A DNA stretch of 64,000 nucleotides from UBA2266 sp964406945. GTDB lineage: Bacteria; Planctomycetota; Phycisphaerae; Sedimentisphaerales; Anaerobacaceae. Location of the stretch: assembly GCA_964406945.1 (NCBI GenBank), contig CAYOTO010000001.1:110232-174231 (forward strand), read 5' to 3'. The number at the start of each line of letters is the position of its first letter. Positions within the stretch are counted from its first letter, which is position 1. Positions 18,938 to 27,960 of the stretch are shown piece after piece. A program made the position numbers and the translations under genes. Under the pieces are notes generated by a model that saw only the letters and a program-made list of their open reading frames with translations, was not told the origin of the DNA and did not search any database.

Positions 18938-19705
18938 TCAAAAACGGATCACTTTCTGATAAACCGCCACACAAGGATACCGTCCACCACCCGTCGGCGG
19001 ACAGACAACCCAAACAAGCTTCGGGGCTGAAGGTCCTCGCCATGGTTTGTCCAGTACCACAGCGTCGTTGCTATTTCCAGGCTGTGGCTGCCGTTCTCTA
19101 ACCCTGTATAACTGCCCCGTCTCATCGTCAACTATCGTGCAGCCGTCGTTTATCCATGTCTCCTTATTCACCGTCGGATCCGGATCTGCTATCGTAAGGA
19201 CATTTGCCCCAGCCGTACCCGTCACAACAACCGGCATCCGCACCGGCCACCCGTGTCCCCCGGGGAATTTCGGCGAAGCCCCCACCTTGCGACTCACAAA
19301 CACCGTCACCTGCACCGTCCGCGGATTCGCAACCAGATTCGGGTCATTCGGATCAGCCGCAAGCCGACACAGAGCCGACCAGTAATACTGCTTCGGGCCC
19401 GAAGTCTGCGTCGACGGATAAGCAACCTCGACCTTCGGCAAATTCGGATCCAACTGGGCGATCAGTTTCTCGGCCGGTGTTTGGGAGTTATACGCCAGTC
19501 CCGACGGATTCAGACCGAATATCCGAATCTTCGCAAACGCCTCGTCCGCCGCGATGCTCGCCGTGGTCCGCTCCGAAGCAACCGTCGTCATATGCACGCT
19601 GACAAGAAACGTCCCCCCCACGAACAGCATCCCCACCGCCAGCGTCGCAACCGCCAGCAGAACCTCAGTCAGCGAAAAACCCCGTTGTCGTCTGCAAATC
19701 TTCAT
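18938..19705 (-). CDS. gspI: GspI-like minor pseudopilin
   Basis: MKICRRQRGFSLTEVLLAVATLAVGMLFVGGTFL is a prepilin-type leader and helix with the conserved Gly before the cleaved Phe and Glu at +5. The remaining ~220 residues are an extracytoplasmic domain with no other recognised motif. Assignment to GspI is by gene order (H-I-J-K) and size class. The gene sits 92 bp downstream of gspH; that gap contains an AAGTAAAAAG-type run and an ATCAGCC/GGCTGAT hairpin. Confidence 0.7.
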   Translation of the reverse strand: MKICRRQRGFSLTEVLLAVATLAVGMLFVGGTFLVSVHMTTVASERTTASIAADEAFAKIRIFGLNPSGLAYNSQTPAEKLIAQLDPNLPKVEVAYPSTQTSGPKQYYWSALCRLAADPNDPNLVANPRTVQVTVFVSRKVGASPKFPGGHGWPVRMPVVVTGTAGANVLTIADPDPTVNKETWINDGCTIVDDETGQLYRVRERQPQPGNSNDAVVLDKPWRGPSAPKLVWVVCPPTGGGRYPCVAVYQKVIRF

Positions 19706-19797
19706 AGTCCGTTGCACGGCCAACCCGTGCCTGAAACAGTCATCAGCCCAAGGCTGATTCCACAACTTCATCTTTTTTACTTTTTGCTTCTGCCTTT

Positions 19798-20625
19798 TCA
19801 CTTGTTCCCAACAATCCGCCCCGTATGCGGATTAATATACATCACCTCCGAAGCCAGCTTCGAAAGATAACCGCTCCAAGCCGTCCCCTTCTTGTACTCC
19901 TGCAGCAGCCGCTGCTTCTCGAAAACCACAAACCCATTGCGACTGGCCTCCCGCCCGTACCCGTACGCCATATTGTTGGGATTTGCGGGACGGGGATAAT
20001 CATCCTGGGCGAATCTGCCCGCCCGATTCCCCGCAGACGCCTGGGCAATATTGTATATTGAATTGAAAATTCCGTCCCATGCCGCTATCCCGTTGTCGTT
20101 GTCCGGCCTGAACACACCCGTTCGATTGCGAACCCGAACGTCGTGAATAACCAGCTTGCCCGCCGGCGAAAACACAATCGAAAACGTAGTCATATCGTTC
20201 ACATCCACCGGATCGTCCGCCTCGACGTCGGTGTCGACCCGCTGGTTGCCCGCGATCGTCAAATCCGTCACCCCGATCCGCTCCGAAAGCTTTATCGGTT
20301 CCATCCCCTCCACGGCCTTGAAACCGTACGCCATCATCGCCGAGTCCTGAATAATGAAAATCATATATTGGTTCGACTTCAACGGCGCGCCGGAATCATA
20401 CTCGTACTGAAAACGCACCCCCGCGTACCGCTGATTCTTCAGAGCAATCGACCGCGCCGTCGAAAGGGCGCCGCTGATCATCGCCTTGGCCCCGGCCGCG
20501 TCGTCGAACGACCGAAAGAACATCCGCGCAGCCGGCATCGCGATCCCCGCCAGCACCACTATCGCCGCGACGACCATCGTGACTTCGGTCAGCGTAACAC
20601 CGGATTGTCTGCGTCTGTTTCGCAT
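19798..20625 (-). CDS. gspH: GspH-like pseudopilin
   Basis: The N-terminus RRRQSGVTLTEVTMVVAAIVVLAGIAMPAARMFF is a prepilin leader and helix. The next segment (AKAMISGALSTARSIALKNQRYAGVRF) matches the GspH pattern of an early ALxxARSxAIxxxxxV helix. At 275 residues it is larger than usual GspH (~170). The ATG lies one base from the stop codon of the upstream gene, so the two are probably translationally coupled. Confidence 0.78.
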   Translation of the reverse strand: MRNRRRQSGVTLTEVTMVVAAIVVLAGIAMPAARMFFRSFDDAAGAKAMISGALSTARSIALKNQRYAGVRFQYEYDSGAPLKSNQYMIFIIQDSAMMAYGFKAVEGMEPIKLSERIGVTDLTIAGNQRVDTDVEADDPVDVNDMTTFSIVFSPAGKLVIHDVRVRNRTGVFRPDNDNGIAAWDGIFNSIYNIAQASAGNRAGRFAQDDYPRPANPNNMAYGYGREASRNGFVVFEKQRLLQEYKKGTAWSGYLSKLASEVMYINPHTGRIVGNK

Positions 20626-20626
20626 G

Positions 20627-21100
20627 TTATTGATTCGTCAGGTCGTCGTCTCTTTTGCCCGGAGCGAACGATTTGTTCGGCCCCGCCGACCATACCTGCG
20701 GAAAAGTATCCCTGTTCTGCCTGTATCTGTAATCCAGCACCGTCCCCCAAGCGTCGCGTATCTGCGGCGTATTCGGTCCCGCGACATAAAACCGGCTGTC
20801 GATCTTCTCGATAATCTCGCGACAGTCCCGAACGGCCTGCAGTTGGCCGTACATGTCCCCGCAGTAGGGCGGTGAGTTCGGATCCTGCGAAAGATCCGCC
20901 GGAAAAGCACCCTCGCTGTCGTAATACTGCTGCAACGCCGCATCCACAATCGACAGCACATTCTCCGTAGCCCGTTCCTTGCTCTGGTCGTCAATGCGCC
21001 TGGCAACGCTTATAACAAGACCGGCCAACACCACGATTACCGCAATAACCGCAAGCATCTCAACCAGAGTCAAACCAGGTTTGTTCTTGTAGCAGTCCAT
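20627..21100 (-). CDS. gspG: GspG-like major pseudopilin
   Basis: MDCYKNKPGLTLVEMLAVIAVIVVLAGLVI is a classic pseudopilin leader and helix. The 157-residue length and YYDSEGAFPADL followed by AWGTVLDYRYR match GspG, the main subunit of the type II secretion pseudopilus. It is 23 bp downstream of another, longer pseudopilin gene and 1 bp upstream of gspH. A GTG three codons upstream is an alternative start. Confidence 0.8.
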   Translation of the reverse strand: MDCYKNKPGLTLVEMLAVIAVIVVLAGLVISVARRIDDQSKERATENVLSIVDAALQQYYDSEGAFPADLSQDPNSPPYCGDMYGQLQAVRDCREIIEKIDSRFYVAGPNTPQIRDAWGTVLDYRYRQNRDTFPQVWSAGPNKSFAPGKRDDDLTNQ

Positions 21101-21123
21101 TGTCCACACCAGAAACTTATACC

Positions 21124-22002
21124 CTAATTGCCAAAGTTGCGAACGTCATCTTCCGAGCCATAAAGCCCGTCCGGCCCCGCCGAAATCAGCATGTAAGAGT
21201 CCGGCCTGTACGGCCAGACCCGTGTAGTCACCTTCGGATCCTGAAAGTAACCGGTCAGCCCACCTATACCCGTGCCGTAAATGAAGTCTGTCTGGTTGAC
21301 TCCCGGCAAGCCGCTTGCAAGGGGGTGCGCCCTGTTGTCGCTCATCTCTTTGACGAGTACCAGCTCGTTATTATCGAGAAAATTGTAAATCTGGTCAATC
21401 TGAGAACCCGATGTATTGGCCTTGTAATACAGCACGGGCGATCCGGCCTTGACCACATCGCCATTCTGCAACTGGACCTGCTTATAATGATAAACATCGG
21501 TCATAACGAAGGTGTCCGGATTCAAAGCTCTTGTGTCTTTATACAAACCCGGCCGGATCGGTGGAATATTGCCCAGACGGAAAACTTCCGCCGTCTCCAT
21601 CTCCAGGTAACGGCCCTTGCGCTGGGCCATCAAAGCCGGAACATTTGCATCGTAAACGTAAACTCCGCTGGAAGTCCTCCCGTGCGAGGTAAACTCCGAA
21701 TCCGGATGAAATCCCAGCAGATCCAGACCGAACATCGCCTCGGCCAGCTTCTGAGCGCCGCAGTAGTCGCCCGTCAACGGTGTCGGCGTACGCCTCGACT
21801 CCGGATAGTCGCCGAAGTCGTTTCGGAACGCTTCGAGCCCGGTTGAAATCGCCGAAAACTGAGCGTACTGCTTGGCCTTCAGTGCGGCGTTCTGAACCGC
21901 GCTCAACGCCGGTATCAAAAGCCCCACCAGCAGGGCGATCACCGCCAGCACGACCAGCAGTTCGATTGTCGTAAACGCATTTTGTCTTTGTTTGCGTTTC
22001 AC
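21124..22002 (-). CDS. Long GspG-type pseudopilin (paralogue of the 23.3-24.2 kb gene)
   Basis: The product starts with a GTG (VKRKQRQNAFTTIELLVVLAVIALLVGLLIPALS), a prepilin leader with Glu at +5. The GTG is chosen because AGGAG lies 8 bases upstream and the leader is short and basic. Residues match the second long pseudopilin at 23,338-24,225 along the whole length: DYPESRRTP versus GYPPSDALD, KLAEAMFGLDLLGFH versus KLAEALMGWDLLGFH, and a C-terminal ISAGPDGLYGSEDD versus ISAGYDGEYGTADD. The C-terminal loop resembles the calcium site of GspG. The pair looks like an ancient duplication. It could be a substrate-specific or structural pseudopilin variant. Confidence 0.75.
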   Translation of the reverse strand: MKRKQRQNAFTTIELLVVLAVIALLVGLLIPALSAVQNAALKAKQYAQFSAISTGLEAFRNDFGDYPESRRTPTPLTGDYCGAQKLAEAMFGLDLLGFHPDSEFTSHGRTSSGVYVYDANVPALMAQRKGRYLEMETAEVFRLGNIPPIRPGLYKDTRALNPDTFVMTDVYHYKQVQLQNGDVVKAGSPVLYYKANTSGSQIDQIYNFLDNNELVLVKEMSDNRAHPLASGLPGVNQTDFIYGTGIGGLTGYFQDPKVTTRVWPYRPDSYMLISAGPDGLYGSEDDVRNFGN

Positions 22003-22095
22003 AGCTATACTCCTAACACCGGCCGACATCCGCCGGCACAGTCCGTAATTCCATTTCCAATCGCATCCAATATCCAACTACATCATCTTCGCTCC

Positions 22096-22126
22096 TGTCA
22101 TGCTGAGCGAAGCGAAGCATCTGGCT
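22096..22126. repeat. REP-like hairpin repeat, host copy
   Basis: TGTCATGCTGAGCGAAGCGA followed by AGCATCTGGC. ATGCT and AGCAT form the stem. It lies in the 237-bp gap between the dockerin gene and the long pseudopilin gene, next to a run of TTCGAATTTC-type repeats (~22,160-22,225). Confidence 0.8.
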
Positions 22127-22239
22127 ATTGCACATCAAAGAACTTCATCCGGGCGTCAGCCGTTCGAATTTCTGTCATTCGGCCATTCGAATTTGTTTCG
22201 AATTTCGACATTCGAATTTCGTGCTTCCACTTTTGCTTT

Positions 22240-23208
22240 CTACTGGCCTTCAACCGGCTCTTCTTCGAGCCAACTGTTTTCAAGCCACGTCTCCAGCATC
22301 AGCACCATATCGTAAAAATTAATAACCGCCTCATCCTCGATGTCGTCGCCCTTATAGGCGTTGCGAGGGTCGTCTCTGGCTACTTGGTTGCTGAGCCAGA
22401 CCTCCGCCAGCGCCTGCACGTCGCTCATATCAACCCATGTCTCCAGCATCGCGGCCAGATCGTAAAAGTTGATAAACGCCATGCCTTCGATGTCGTCGCC
22501 GTTATACATATTGCGGGCGTCGCCGGTGCCGACCCCGTCCGCGGCCCAGACCTCGGCCAGCAGCCTGACATCGTTCATATCCACAAAGCAGTCGCGGTTG
22601 AAATCGCCCGGCAGCAGGCCGCCTCCGTTGCAGTAGTACACCAGCTCGAAGTTGTCCCACTGCGTAATATAGTTTTCGATCCAGCCGCTCGCATCGATCC
22701 GAAGAACCATCGCAAGTTCGTGCTCGCCGCTGCGCTGTTCGTCGCTCAACATATACTCCTGCGCGAAGTACTCGCCGCTGACGTTATCCGCCCCGGCCGG
22801 ATTCTGCCATATCACCTCATCGTCGATAGTGACCATGACCGTAGCCGTACACGGATCCCACGCGCCGAACAGCCCCGTATCGAGTTTCACGTCGAAAAGC
22901 AGCTTTTCTGCTCCACTGAAATCCACCGTCTGAGTAGCCTTCGCCGTTTCGCCGCCGTTAAACACGGCCAGTTTCGAATTAAGCGACAAGTTATAAAACC
23001 CTTCCGTAGCCCAGTCCGTGTACACGTATCTCTCGAAGAGCTGTGTTCGTAAATCAACGGACCAGCCGTTCGGATCGTTAACGTCGCGAACGCGAATACG
23101 TCCGTCGTCTTCGAAGCTGCCGTTAATAATACCGGCCGCTCCTGCGTCCGCGATTGCGCCGCCCACGCACATGACCGCCGCAACCGAAATAATCATCCAT
23201 CTTTTCAT
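22240..23208 (-). CDS. Secreted protein with dockerin-type C-terminal repeats
   Basis: A signal peptide (MKRWMIISVAAVMCVGGAIADAGA) precedes a beta-rich domain (~25-195, GIINGSFEDDG… ATQTVDFSGAEKLLFDVKL) like carbohydrate-binding or galactose-binding folds. The C-terminus carries DFNRDCFVDMNDVRLLAEVW, a dockerin/EF-hand-like calcium loop. After it come two near-repeats sharing GDDIE…INFYD…MLETW. Dockerin-like ends are common on secreted planctomycete proteins and may mediate surface attachment or sorting. The gene is inside the pseudopilin operon, between the two paralogous long pseudopilins. It may therefore be a substrate or accessory of that system. Confidence 0.75.
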   Translation of the reverse strand: MKRWMIISVAAVMCVGGAIADAGAAGIINGSFEDDGRIRVRDVNDPNGWSVDLRTQLFERYVYTDWATEGFYNLSLNSKLAVFNGGETAKATQTVDFSGAEKLLFDVKLDTGLFGAWDPCTATVMVTIDDEVIWQNPAGADNVSGEYFAQEYMLSDEQRSGEHELAMVLRIDASGWIENYITQWDNFELVYYCNGGGLLPGDFNRDCFVDMNDVRLLAEVWAADGVGTGDARNMYNGDDIEGMAFINFYDLAAMLETWVDMSDVQALAEVWLSNQVARDDPRNAYKGDDIEDEAVINFYDMVLMLETWLENSWLEEEPVEGQ

Positions 23209-23337
23209 AACCCTGCTCCCCGTTTTTTCGCAAACGAGATTGACATTAAAACGCCCCTTAACACCTCTTTCTCGGCGCTCTGTTTAACCGGCGCACGGCA
23301 ATAATCACCGCCCGCCGTAACGCACGCCCCAGCCCGC

Positions 23338-24225
23338 CTACTGACTTATCTTTGCGTCGAAGTTGCAGATATCGTCGGCCGTACCGTATTCGCCGTCGTA
23401 TCCGGCACTGATCAGCAGATAAGTATCCGCACGGAAAGGCCTCGCCGGTGTCTTGATCTTGTCCGTCCGCGTAATCGCATAAAATCCGTAATCAGGATTT
23501 GCAGGCTCCGCCAGCCCATGCCGGTTTGTTTGCGTTCCGCCGCCGCCGGTCTGACCCGGAAATCCGAGCATCAGGAGCATCTGATTATCCAAGTAGTTGT
23601 AGATATTGCCAGCGTTGTCGTCCGGTGTCATTTGCTGCGCCACGTTTGGATCGTGCCGAAAGCCCGAAGTGTCGGCCTTGTAATAAAGAATGGGCATCCC
23701 CGTCTTGTCTGAATCGGGCCGCTGTTTCTCATAGACATCGCACAGAACGTAGTTGTCGGGCAGAAACTGATTTACATTGCCGGGACCGTAAATATCACCA
23801 ATCTTATACGCATTCGCCTGCTCCAGTGGAAGGAGCGGGCCCGAAACCCTGTCCTTGAGGTTCTGCGTGTAAAGAGGCTGACCACTGCTGCCCATTCCGT
23901 CTCTGCGGAAGATAGAGTGTTTGTGAAATCCCAGCAAATCCCAGCCCATAAGGGCCTCGGCTAATTTCATTGCCCCGCAGTAAGGCTGGCCCGTCGGATC
24001 CAGTGCATCCGAAGGCGGATAGCCGTCGTACTCGTTGTTAAACAGTTCCAGAGCCGCTTCCATACTGTGGAACTGCGCTTTCTGCTTTACCTTCAGGGCA
24101 TACCGACGAACCTGACTCAGGGCCGGCACCAGCAGCCCGATCAGGATGACGATAATGCTCATCACCGTCAACAACTCGACGATGGTAAAGCCCGTCCTTT
24201 TTGTCTTGTTTCTCTTCTGTTTCAT
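23338..24225 (-). CDS. Long GspG-type pseudopilin
   Basis: MKQKRNKTKRTGFTIVELLTVMSIIVILIGLLVPALS is a prepilin leader (Gly before Phe, Glu at +5) and helix. The start is fixed by GAAGGAG upstream. The 295-residue product parallels the 21,124-22,002 protein in motif order, including the ISAGYDGEYGTADD calcium-type loop at the C-terminus, but has an additional Gly-rich loop (QTGGGGTQT). It follows gspF by 72 bp and precedes the dockerin gene. Confidence 0.75.
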   Translation of the reverse strand: MKQKRNKTKRTGFTIVELLTVMSIIVILIGLLVPALSQVRRYALKVKQKAQFHSMEAALELFNNEYDGYPPSDALDPTGQPYCGAMKLAEALMGWDLLGFHKHSIFRRDGMGSSGQPLYTQNLKDRVSGPLLPLEQANAYKIGDIYGPGNVNQFLPDNYVLCDVYEKQRPDSDKTGMPILYYKADTSGFRHDPNVAQQMTPDDNAGNIYNYLDNQMLLMLGFPGQTGGGGTQTNRHGLAEPANPDYGFYAITRTDKIKTPARPFRADTYLLISAGYDGEYGTADDICNFDAKISQ

Positions 24226-24297
24226 CGCAACTACTCCTTCAACTTTGTGGATATTTACTGCTAGATATTTCACTTTTCATTTTGATTCTTGACCAGT

Positions 24298-25560
24298 CTA
24301 CGATGCCGCACTGAGACTCGTAATAACCTGAATCATGGGCAAGAACACCGCCAGGACGATAACCAGAACGATACCGCCAAGGACGATAATCATGATCGGC
24401 TCCAGCAGCGACATAAGCGAGCCGACCAGAACGTCTACCTGCTCATCGTAATTGTCCGCCACCTTCAGAAGCATCTTGTCAAGGTCGCCGGTCTCCTCAC
24501 CCACCGCAACCATGTTGCAGACGATAAGGTCCACCGTTTTCGATTTCTTAAGCGGATCGGCGAACGTCTCGCCCTGACGAATCGAGTTATGTACATTCGC
24601 TAGACATTTTGCATATACCTCGTTACCTGCTGTCTCACGGGTTACGTTAAGCGCATCCAGAATCGGAACGCCCGCGCTGATCAGCGTACCAAGCGTCCTG
24701 GTCCATCTGGTAATCGAAATCTTACTCGAAAGCTGCCCCACAACCGGCAGTTTGAGGTTGATGGAGTCCAGTATGTAACGACCCTGGCGGAATCGGCGCA
24801 TTACTCGCGTCAATATTATCATGCCGATAGGAACGCCCATCAGCCACGCCCAGCCGAAGTCATAGGCAATCCAACTGCTGATCCCCAACACCGTTGTCGT
24901 GATCACGTTAAGATCGTCACCGACCATTTCCTGAAGCACGTCTTTGAACTGCGGAATCACGTATTTCATAAGGCCCAGCAGAATCAAAAACGCAACGCAC
25001 ATGACGGTGATGGGATAAACCATGGCGCTCTTAACCCTGGCCTTGAGCTTTTGCGCCTTCTCCATGAAGTCCGCGACACGGGAGAGAATCAAGTCGAGAA
25101 CACCGCCGGCCTCACCCGCTGCAACCATACTGACCAGCAGTCGGTTAAAGGCCCGCGGGAACCGTCCCAGTGCCTCCGAAAGCGTCGAACCGCCTTCGAT
25201 GTCGTCGGCCACGTATCCGATGATTCGCTTGAAGTTACCAGACTTGGCCTGTTCTTCGAGAATTCGAAGCGACCGTAGAATAGGAAGGCCCGCATCCTGA
25301 AGTGTCGAAAGTTGGCGAGCGAACTGTGTTATGTGTTTTACCTTTACCTTGCCGCCGGCGCCTCTGCGCTTCTTGCCGGTTCCGCCCACCGCTGCAGCCG
25401 CCGCGGGTTTCTTTTTCTTCTGCCCCTTTGTGTCTACCTTCGTGGGGAAATACCCCATGTTACGTATCTTACTGACTGCTTCCTTCTCGCTCAGGGCCTC
25501 GATCTCATCCTTGATTTCCACACCCTGCGAATCCAGTGCTTGGTATTGGAATAACGGCAT
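24298..25560 (-). CDS. gspF: Type II secretion inner-membrane platform protein GspF
   Basis: The 420-residue protein has the GspF/PilC layout. It starts MPLFQYQALDSQGVEIKDEIEA. Two repeated cytoplasmic T2SSF domains (FARQLSTLQDAGLPILRSL… and WTRTLGTLISAGVPILDAL…) alternate with three membrane helices. A Lys-rich linker (GQKKKKPAAAAA) after residue 45 is longer than usual. It should couple the GspE ATPase to pseudopilus assembly. GGAGG precedes the ATG. It lies downstream of gspE, separated by a 365-bp repeat-rich gap. Confidence 0.93.
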   Translation of the reverse strand: MPLFQYQALDSQGVEIKDEIEALSEKEAVSKIRNMGYFPTKVDTKGQKKKKPAAAAAVGGTGKKRRGAGGKVKVKHITQFARQLSTLQDAGLPILRSLRILEEQAKSGNFKRIIGYVADDIEGGSTLSEALGRFPRAFNRLLVSMVAAGEAGGVLDLILSRVADFMEKAQKLKARVKSAMVYPITVMCVAFLILLGLMKYVIPQFKDVLQEMVGDDLNVITTTVLGISSWIAYDFGWAWLMGVPIGMIILTRVMRRFRQGRYILDSINLKLPVVGQLSSKISITRWTRTLGTLISAGVPILDALNVTRETAGNEVYAKCLANVHNSIRQGETFADPLKKSKTVDLIVCNMVAVGEETGDLDKMLLKVADNYDEQVDVLVGSLMSLLEPIMIIVLGGIVLVIVLAVFLPMIQVITSLSAAS

Positions 25561-25737
25561 CCTAGATACCTCCTTCTGACCACGTCCGGCCCAAAGCCCG
25601 ATCCACAATCAAACCCGTATTAACCAGTAAGTACTCTAACATCCAACCGCCTCTTGTTAACTTATGTTGTCACGCTGAACAAAACCAAAGTCCTGTCCTG
25701 ACCCTGCCCAAGGGCATCCGGCCTTCACACAGCATAC

Positions 25738-25800
25738 TATCCATCACAGCCTGTCATGTATCCATCACAGCCTGTCATGTATCCATCACAGCCTGTCATG
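25738..25800. repeat. Three perfect 21-bp tandem repeats
   Basis: Units start at 25,738, 25,759 and 25,780 and are identical. The last TGTCATG is also the first part of the adjoining REP-like hairpin. The array therefore probably arose by duplicating the edge of that repeat. Confidence 0.95.
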
Positions 25801-25823
25801 CTGAGCGAAGCGAAGTATCTGAC
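25793..25823. repeat. REP-like hairpin repeat, host copy
   Basis: TGTCATGCTGAGCGAAGCGA followed by AGTATCTGAC. The stem is ATGCT/AGTAT, so the G is opposite T, a wobble intermediate between stem types. Confidence 0.8.
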
Positions 25824-25925
25824 CTTCGGACGAAAATCAACACAGCATCAAACCGGCAGTCGCATTCGCGACACCCGGCTTTTTATTACTTTTTTACTCC
25901 CAAACTAAACTTCCGGTCAGTTTGG

Positions 25926-27683
25926 CTACGCTTGCATGAGCGTCTCTTTCACGACCTCGTCGATCGTGGTGATTCCATCGTATATCGCCGCCAGGCCGTT
26001 CTCGCGGAGCATGACCATGCCTTTCTTGATCGCGGCCGCACGAAGGACATTCGTCGAGGCGTTGTTCATAACGAGACTGCGCATCTCATCGTCGAATGTC
26101 ATAATCTCGAACAACCCGCTCCTGCCCCTGTAGCCGGTGTTGTTGCACTTGCCGCAACCCCGGCCGTAGTAGAACTTCTTGCCTTTGATGTCGTCTTCGG
26201 TCATGTCGAGTTCTTCGAGTTGCTGTTCGTTGGGTTGGTACTCGGTGCGGCAGTTGGTGCAGATTCGACGAACCAGACGCTGTGCGACAACGCCTTCAAG
26301 CGTCGCTGTCACAAGGAACGGCTCGACGCCGAGGTCCAGAAGACGTGCGATTGAACTGGGGGCGTCGTTGGTATGAAGTGTCGTAAAGACCAGGTGGCCG
26401 GTTAACGACGCCTGTGCGGCGATCTGTGCCGTCTCGAGGTCTCGAATTTCACCGACCAGAATAATGTCCGGGTCCTGACGAAGAATTGACCTGAGGCACT
26501 TGGCGAACGTCAGCCCGATCTCCGGCTTCATCTGGACCTGGCACAGTCCGTCCACGTCGTATTCGACCGGGTCCTCGGTTGTTATTATCTTTGTTTCTAC
26601 GTTGTTAAGCTCACTCAGAGCCGAGTAGAGTGTCGTCGTTTTACCGCAGCCGGTCGGGCCGGTCACGATGATAATGCCGTTGGGCTTCTTGATAAGCTGG
26701 TTCACCATCTCGAGGTCGTGAGGCCTGAGCCCGAGCTTTCCAAGATCGAACATGACCTGCGACCTGTCGAGAATACGCAGCACGACGCTTTCGCCGAACA
26801 TGGTCGGCAGCACGCTGACACGAAGGTCGACCGGGTTGCCCTGAACGGTAAGCGAGATACGGCCGTCCTGCGGCATCCGCCTCTCGGCGATGTCCAGATC
26901 GGCCATGACCTTGATTCGCGATGCCAGAGCCGCTGCGATATACTTCGGCGGCGGAATCATCTCGTACAGTACGCCGTCGATTCGGTAGCGCATCTTGTAC
27001 TCGTTCTCGAACGGCTCGAAGTGTATGTCTGATGCCTTGTCGCGAATCGCCTGCAGAAGAACCAGGTTCAGAAGCTTCTTAACCGGGTTCGATTCCGACA
27101 GCTCCTTCAACTCATCCAGGTCGATACTGGCGTTTCGGCCCTCGAACTCGGCCAGGAATTCGTCGCCCTGAATCTCATCGATAAGCTCGTCGATATTGCT
27201 CTCGTCCTGATCCTCGGAATAGTGGGTCGAAAGGGCGTTCTCCAGAAACTCGTGGTCGGTGATCTTGGCCACGATTTTATAGCCGGTCAGCGTGCTCAGG
27301 TCATCCGTAGCCCGGAAGTTCTCCACGCTGTCCAGAACCACGGTCAGCGTGTTGCTGGCCTCGTCGAATTCGACGGGCACTATGTGGTAGGTGTTGGCCA
27401 TCTGCGTCGGAACCTTCTCGACCACATCCGCCGGAATGTCGTAACCCTCCAGGCTCATGTATTCCATGCCGCGCTTGGCCGCCAGCGCCATGTGCAACTG
27501 CTTTTCGTCGATCAGGCCCATTTTGAGCAGGATCTGGCCTATCTCGGGTTTGCCTCCCTGTTTTTGCTGTACCTTGAGCGCTTCGTGTACCTGATTTCTG
27601 CTCAGGGCTCCCATTTTGATGAGAATTCTGCCGAGCGTCCTGCCCCTCAACTGCTCGATAGGTGGGAGAGAAGTTTTTGCCAT
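25926..27683 (-). CDS. gspE: Type II secretion / type IV pilus assembly ATPase GspE
   Basis: The 585-residue ATPase has an N-terminal MshEN-like domain (GRILIKMGALSRNQVHEAL; ILLKMGLIDEKQLHMAL). It also has Walker A GPTGCGKTT (342-350), an Asp box, Walker B IILVGEIRD (from 407), a His box (GHLVFTTLHTND) and a tetracysteine zinc site (CTNC…CGKC). It powers pseudopilus assembly through GspF. The ATG at 27,683 is chosen over a GTG three codons upstream; AGAGGG precedes both. It is the first gene after a near-consensus promoter and probably heads the whole leftward operon down to gspK. Confidence 0.94.
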   Translation of the reverse strand: MAKTSLPPIEQLRGRTLGRILIKMGALSRNQVHEALKVQQKQGGKPEIGQILLKMGLIDEKQLHMALAAKRGMEYMSLEGYDIPADVVEKVPTQMANTYHIVPVEFDEASNTLTVVLDSVENFRATDDLSTLTGYKIVAKITDHEFLENALSTHYSEDQDESNIDELIDEIQGDEFLAEFEGRNASIDLDELKELSESNPVKKLLNLVLLQAIRDKASDIHFEPFENEYKMRYRIDGVLYEMIPPPKYIAAALASRIKVMADLDIAERRMPQDGRISLTVQGNPVDLRVSVLPTMFGESVVLRILDRSQVMFDLGKLGLRPHDLEMVNQLIKKPNGIIIVTGPTGCGKTTTLYSALSELNNVETKIITTEDPVEYDVDGLCQVQMKPEIGLTFAKCLRSILRQDPDIILVGEIRDLETAQIAAQASLTGHLVFTTLHTNDAPSSIARLLDLGVEPFLVTATLEGVVAQRLVRRICTNCRTEYQPNEQQLEELDMTEDDIKGKKFYYGRGCGKCNNTGYRGRSGLFEIMTFDDEMRSLVMNNASTNVLRAAAIKKGMVMLRENGLAAIYDGITTIDEVVKETLMQA

Positions 27684-27723
27684 GTTGTGCACACCCTCTT
27701 AACAATAAACTCGATTCAGGGCT

Positions 27724-27752
27724 ATTATAGCACAGTAAGTACCTTTTTTCAA
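27724..27752 (-). promoter_or_regulatory. Sigma-70-type promoter of the gspE operon
   Basis: On the minus strand a -35 box TTGAAA (27,752-27,747) and a perfect -10 box TATAAT (27,729-27,724) are spaced by exactly 17 bp. The start codon is 41 bp from the -10 box. This is the best promoter match in the window. Confidence 0.75.
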
Positions 27753-27767
27753 ACAAATTACGAATAT

Positions 27768-27960
27768 GACATTTGGTTAATAAGACATTCGGCCGCGGGG
27801 TGGAAATCGTTGATGAGGTTCTCTGAAGCCGGAATTTGTACGCAGATAACCGCTAGAGGTTCTACAATTGATACAAAAGCTGCAAAAAATATTTTCAGAA
27901 CGGCCTGAGGCGCTGCTGAGCAGGCGTGTTTGATGCGACATTTGGTTGATAAGACAGTAG
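27768..27960. repeat. Pair of 24-bp direct repeats upstream of the gspE promoter, within an otherwise empty region
   Basis: GACATTTGGTTAATAAGACA at 27,768 recurs as GACATTTGGTTGATAAGACA at 27,937 (one mismatch in 20). The rest of 27,753-28,229 holds no convincing gene. It is G-rich and contains GATTGGCGATT-type repeats around 27,965-28,000. The direct repeats could bind a regulator of the promoter at 27.7 kb, or be scars of a small insertion. Confidence 0.5.

Larger units (their letters stand above)
25561..25925. other. Repeat-rich gap between gspE and gspF
   Basis: No gene is present. The gap holds three perfect 21-bp tandem copies (25,738-25,800; unit TATCCATCACAG…GTCATG) whose last bases run into a REP-like hairpin (25,793-25,823). 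Near 25,885 there is a T-rich run of the type found after stop codons. Confidence 0.85.

Noticed and set aside
21982..23052. A 356-codon plus-strand frame containing CHAERSEASG
   Set aside because: Shadow of the dockerin gene extended through a REP-like repeat; such HAERSE/HPERSE peptides are repeat translations.
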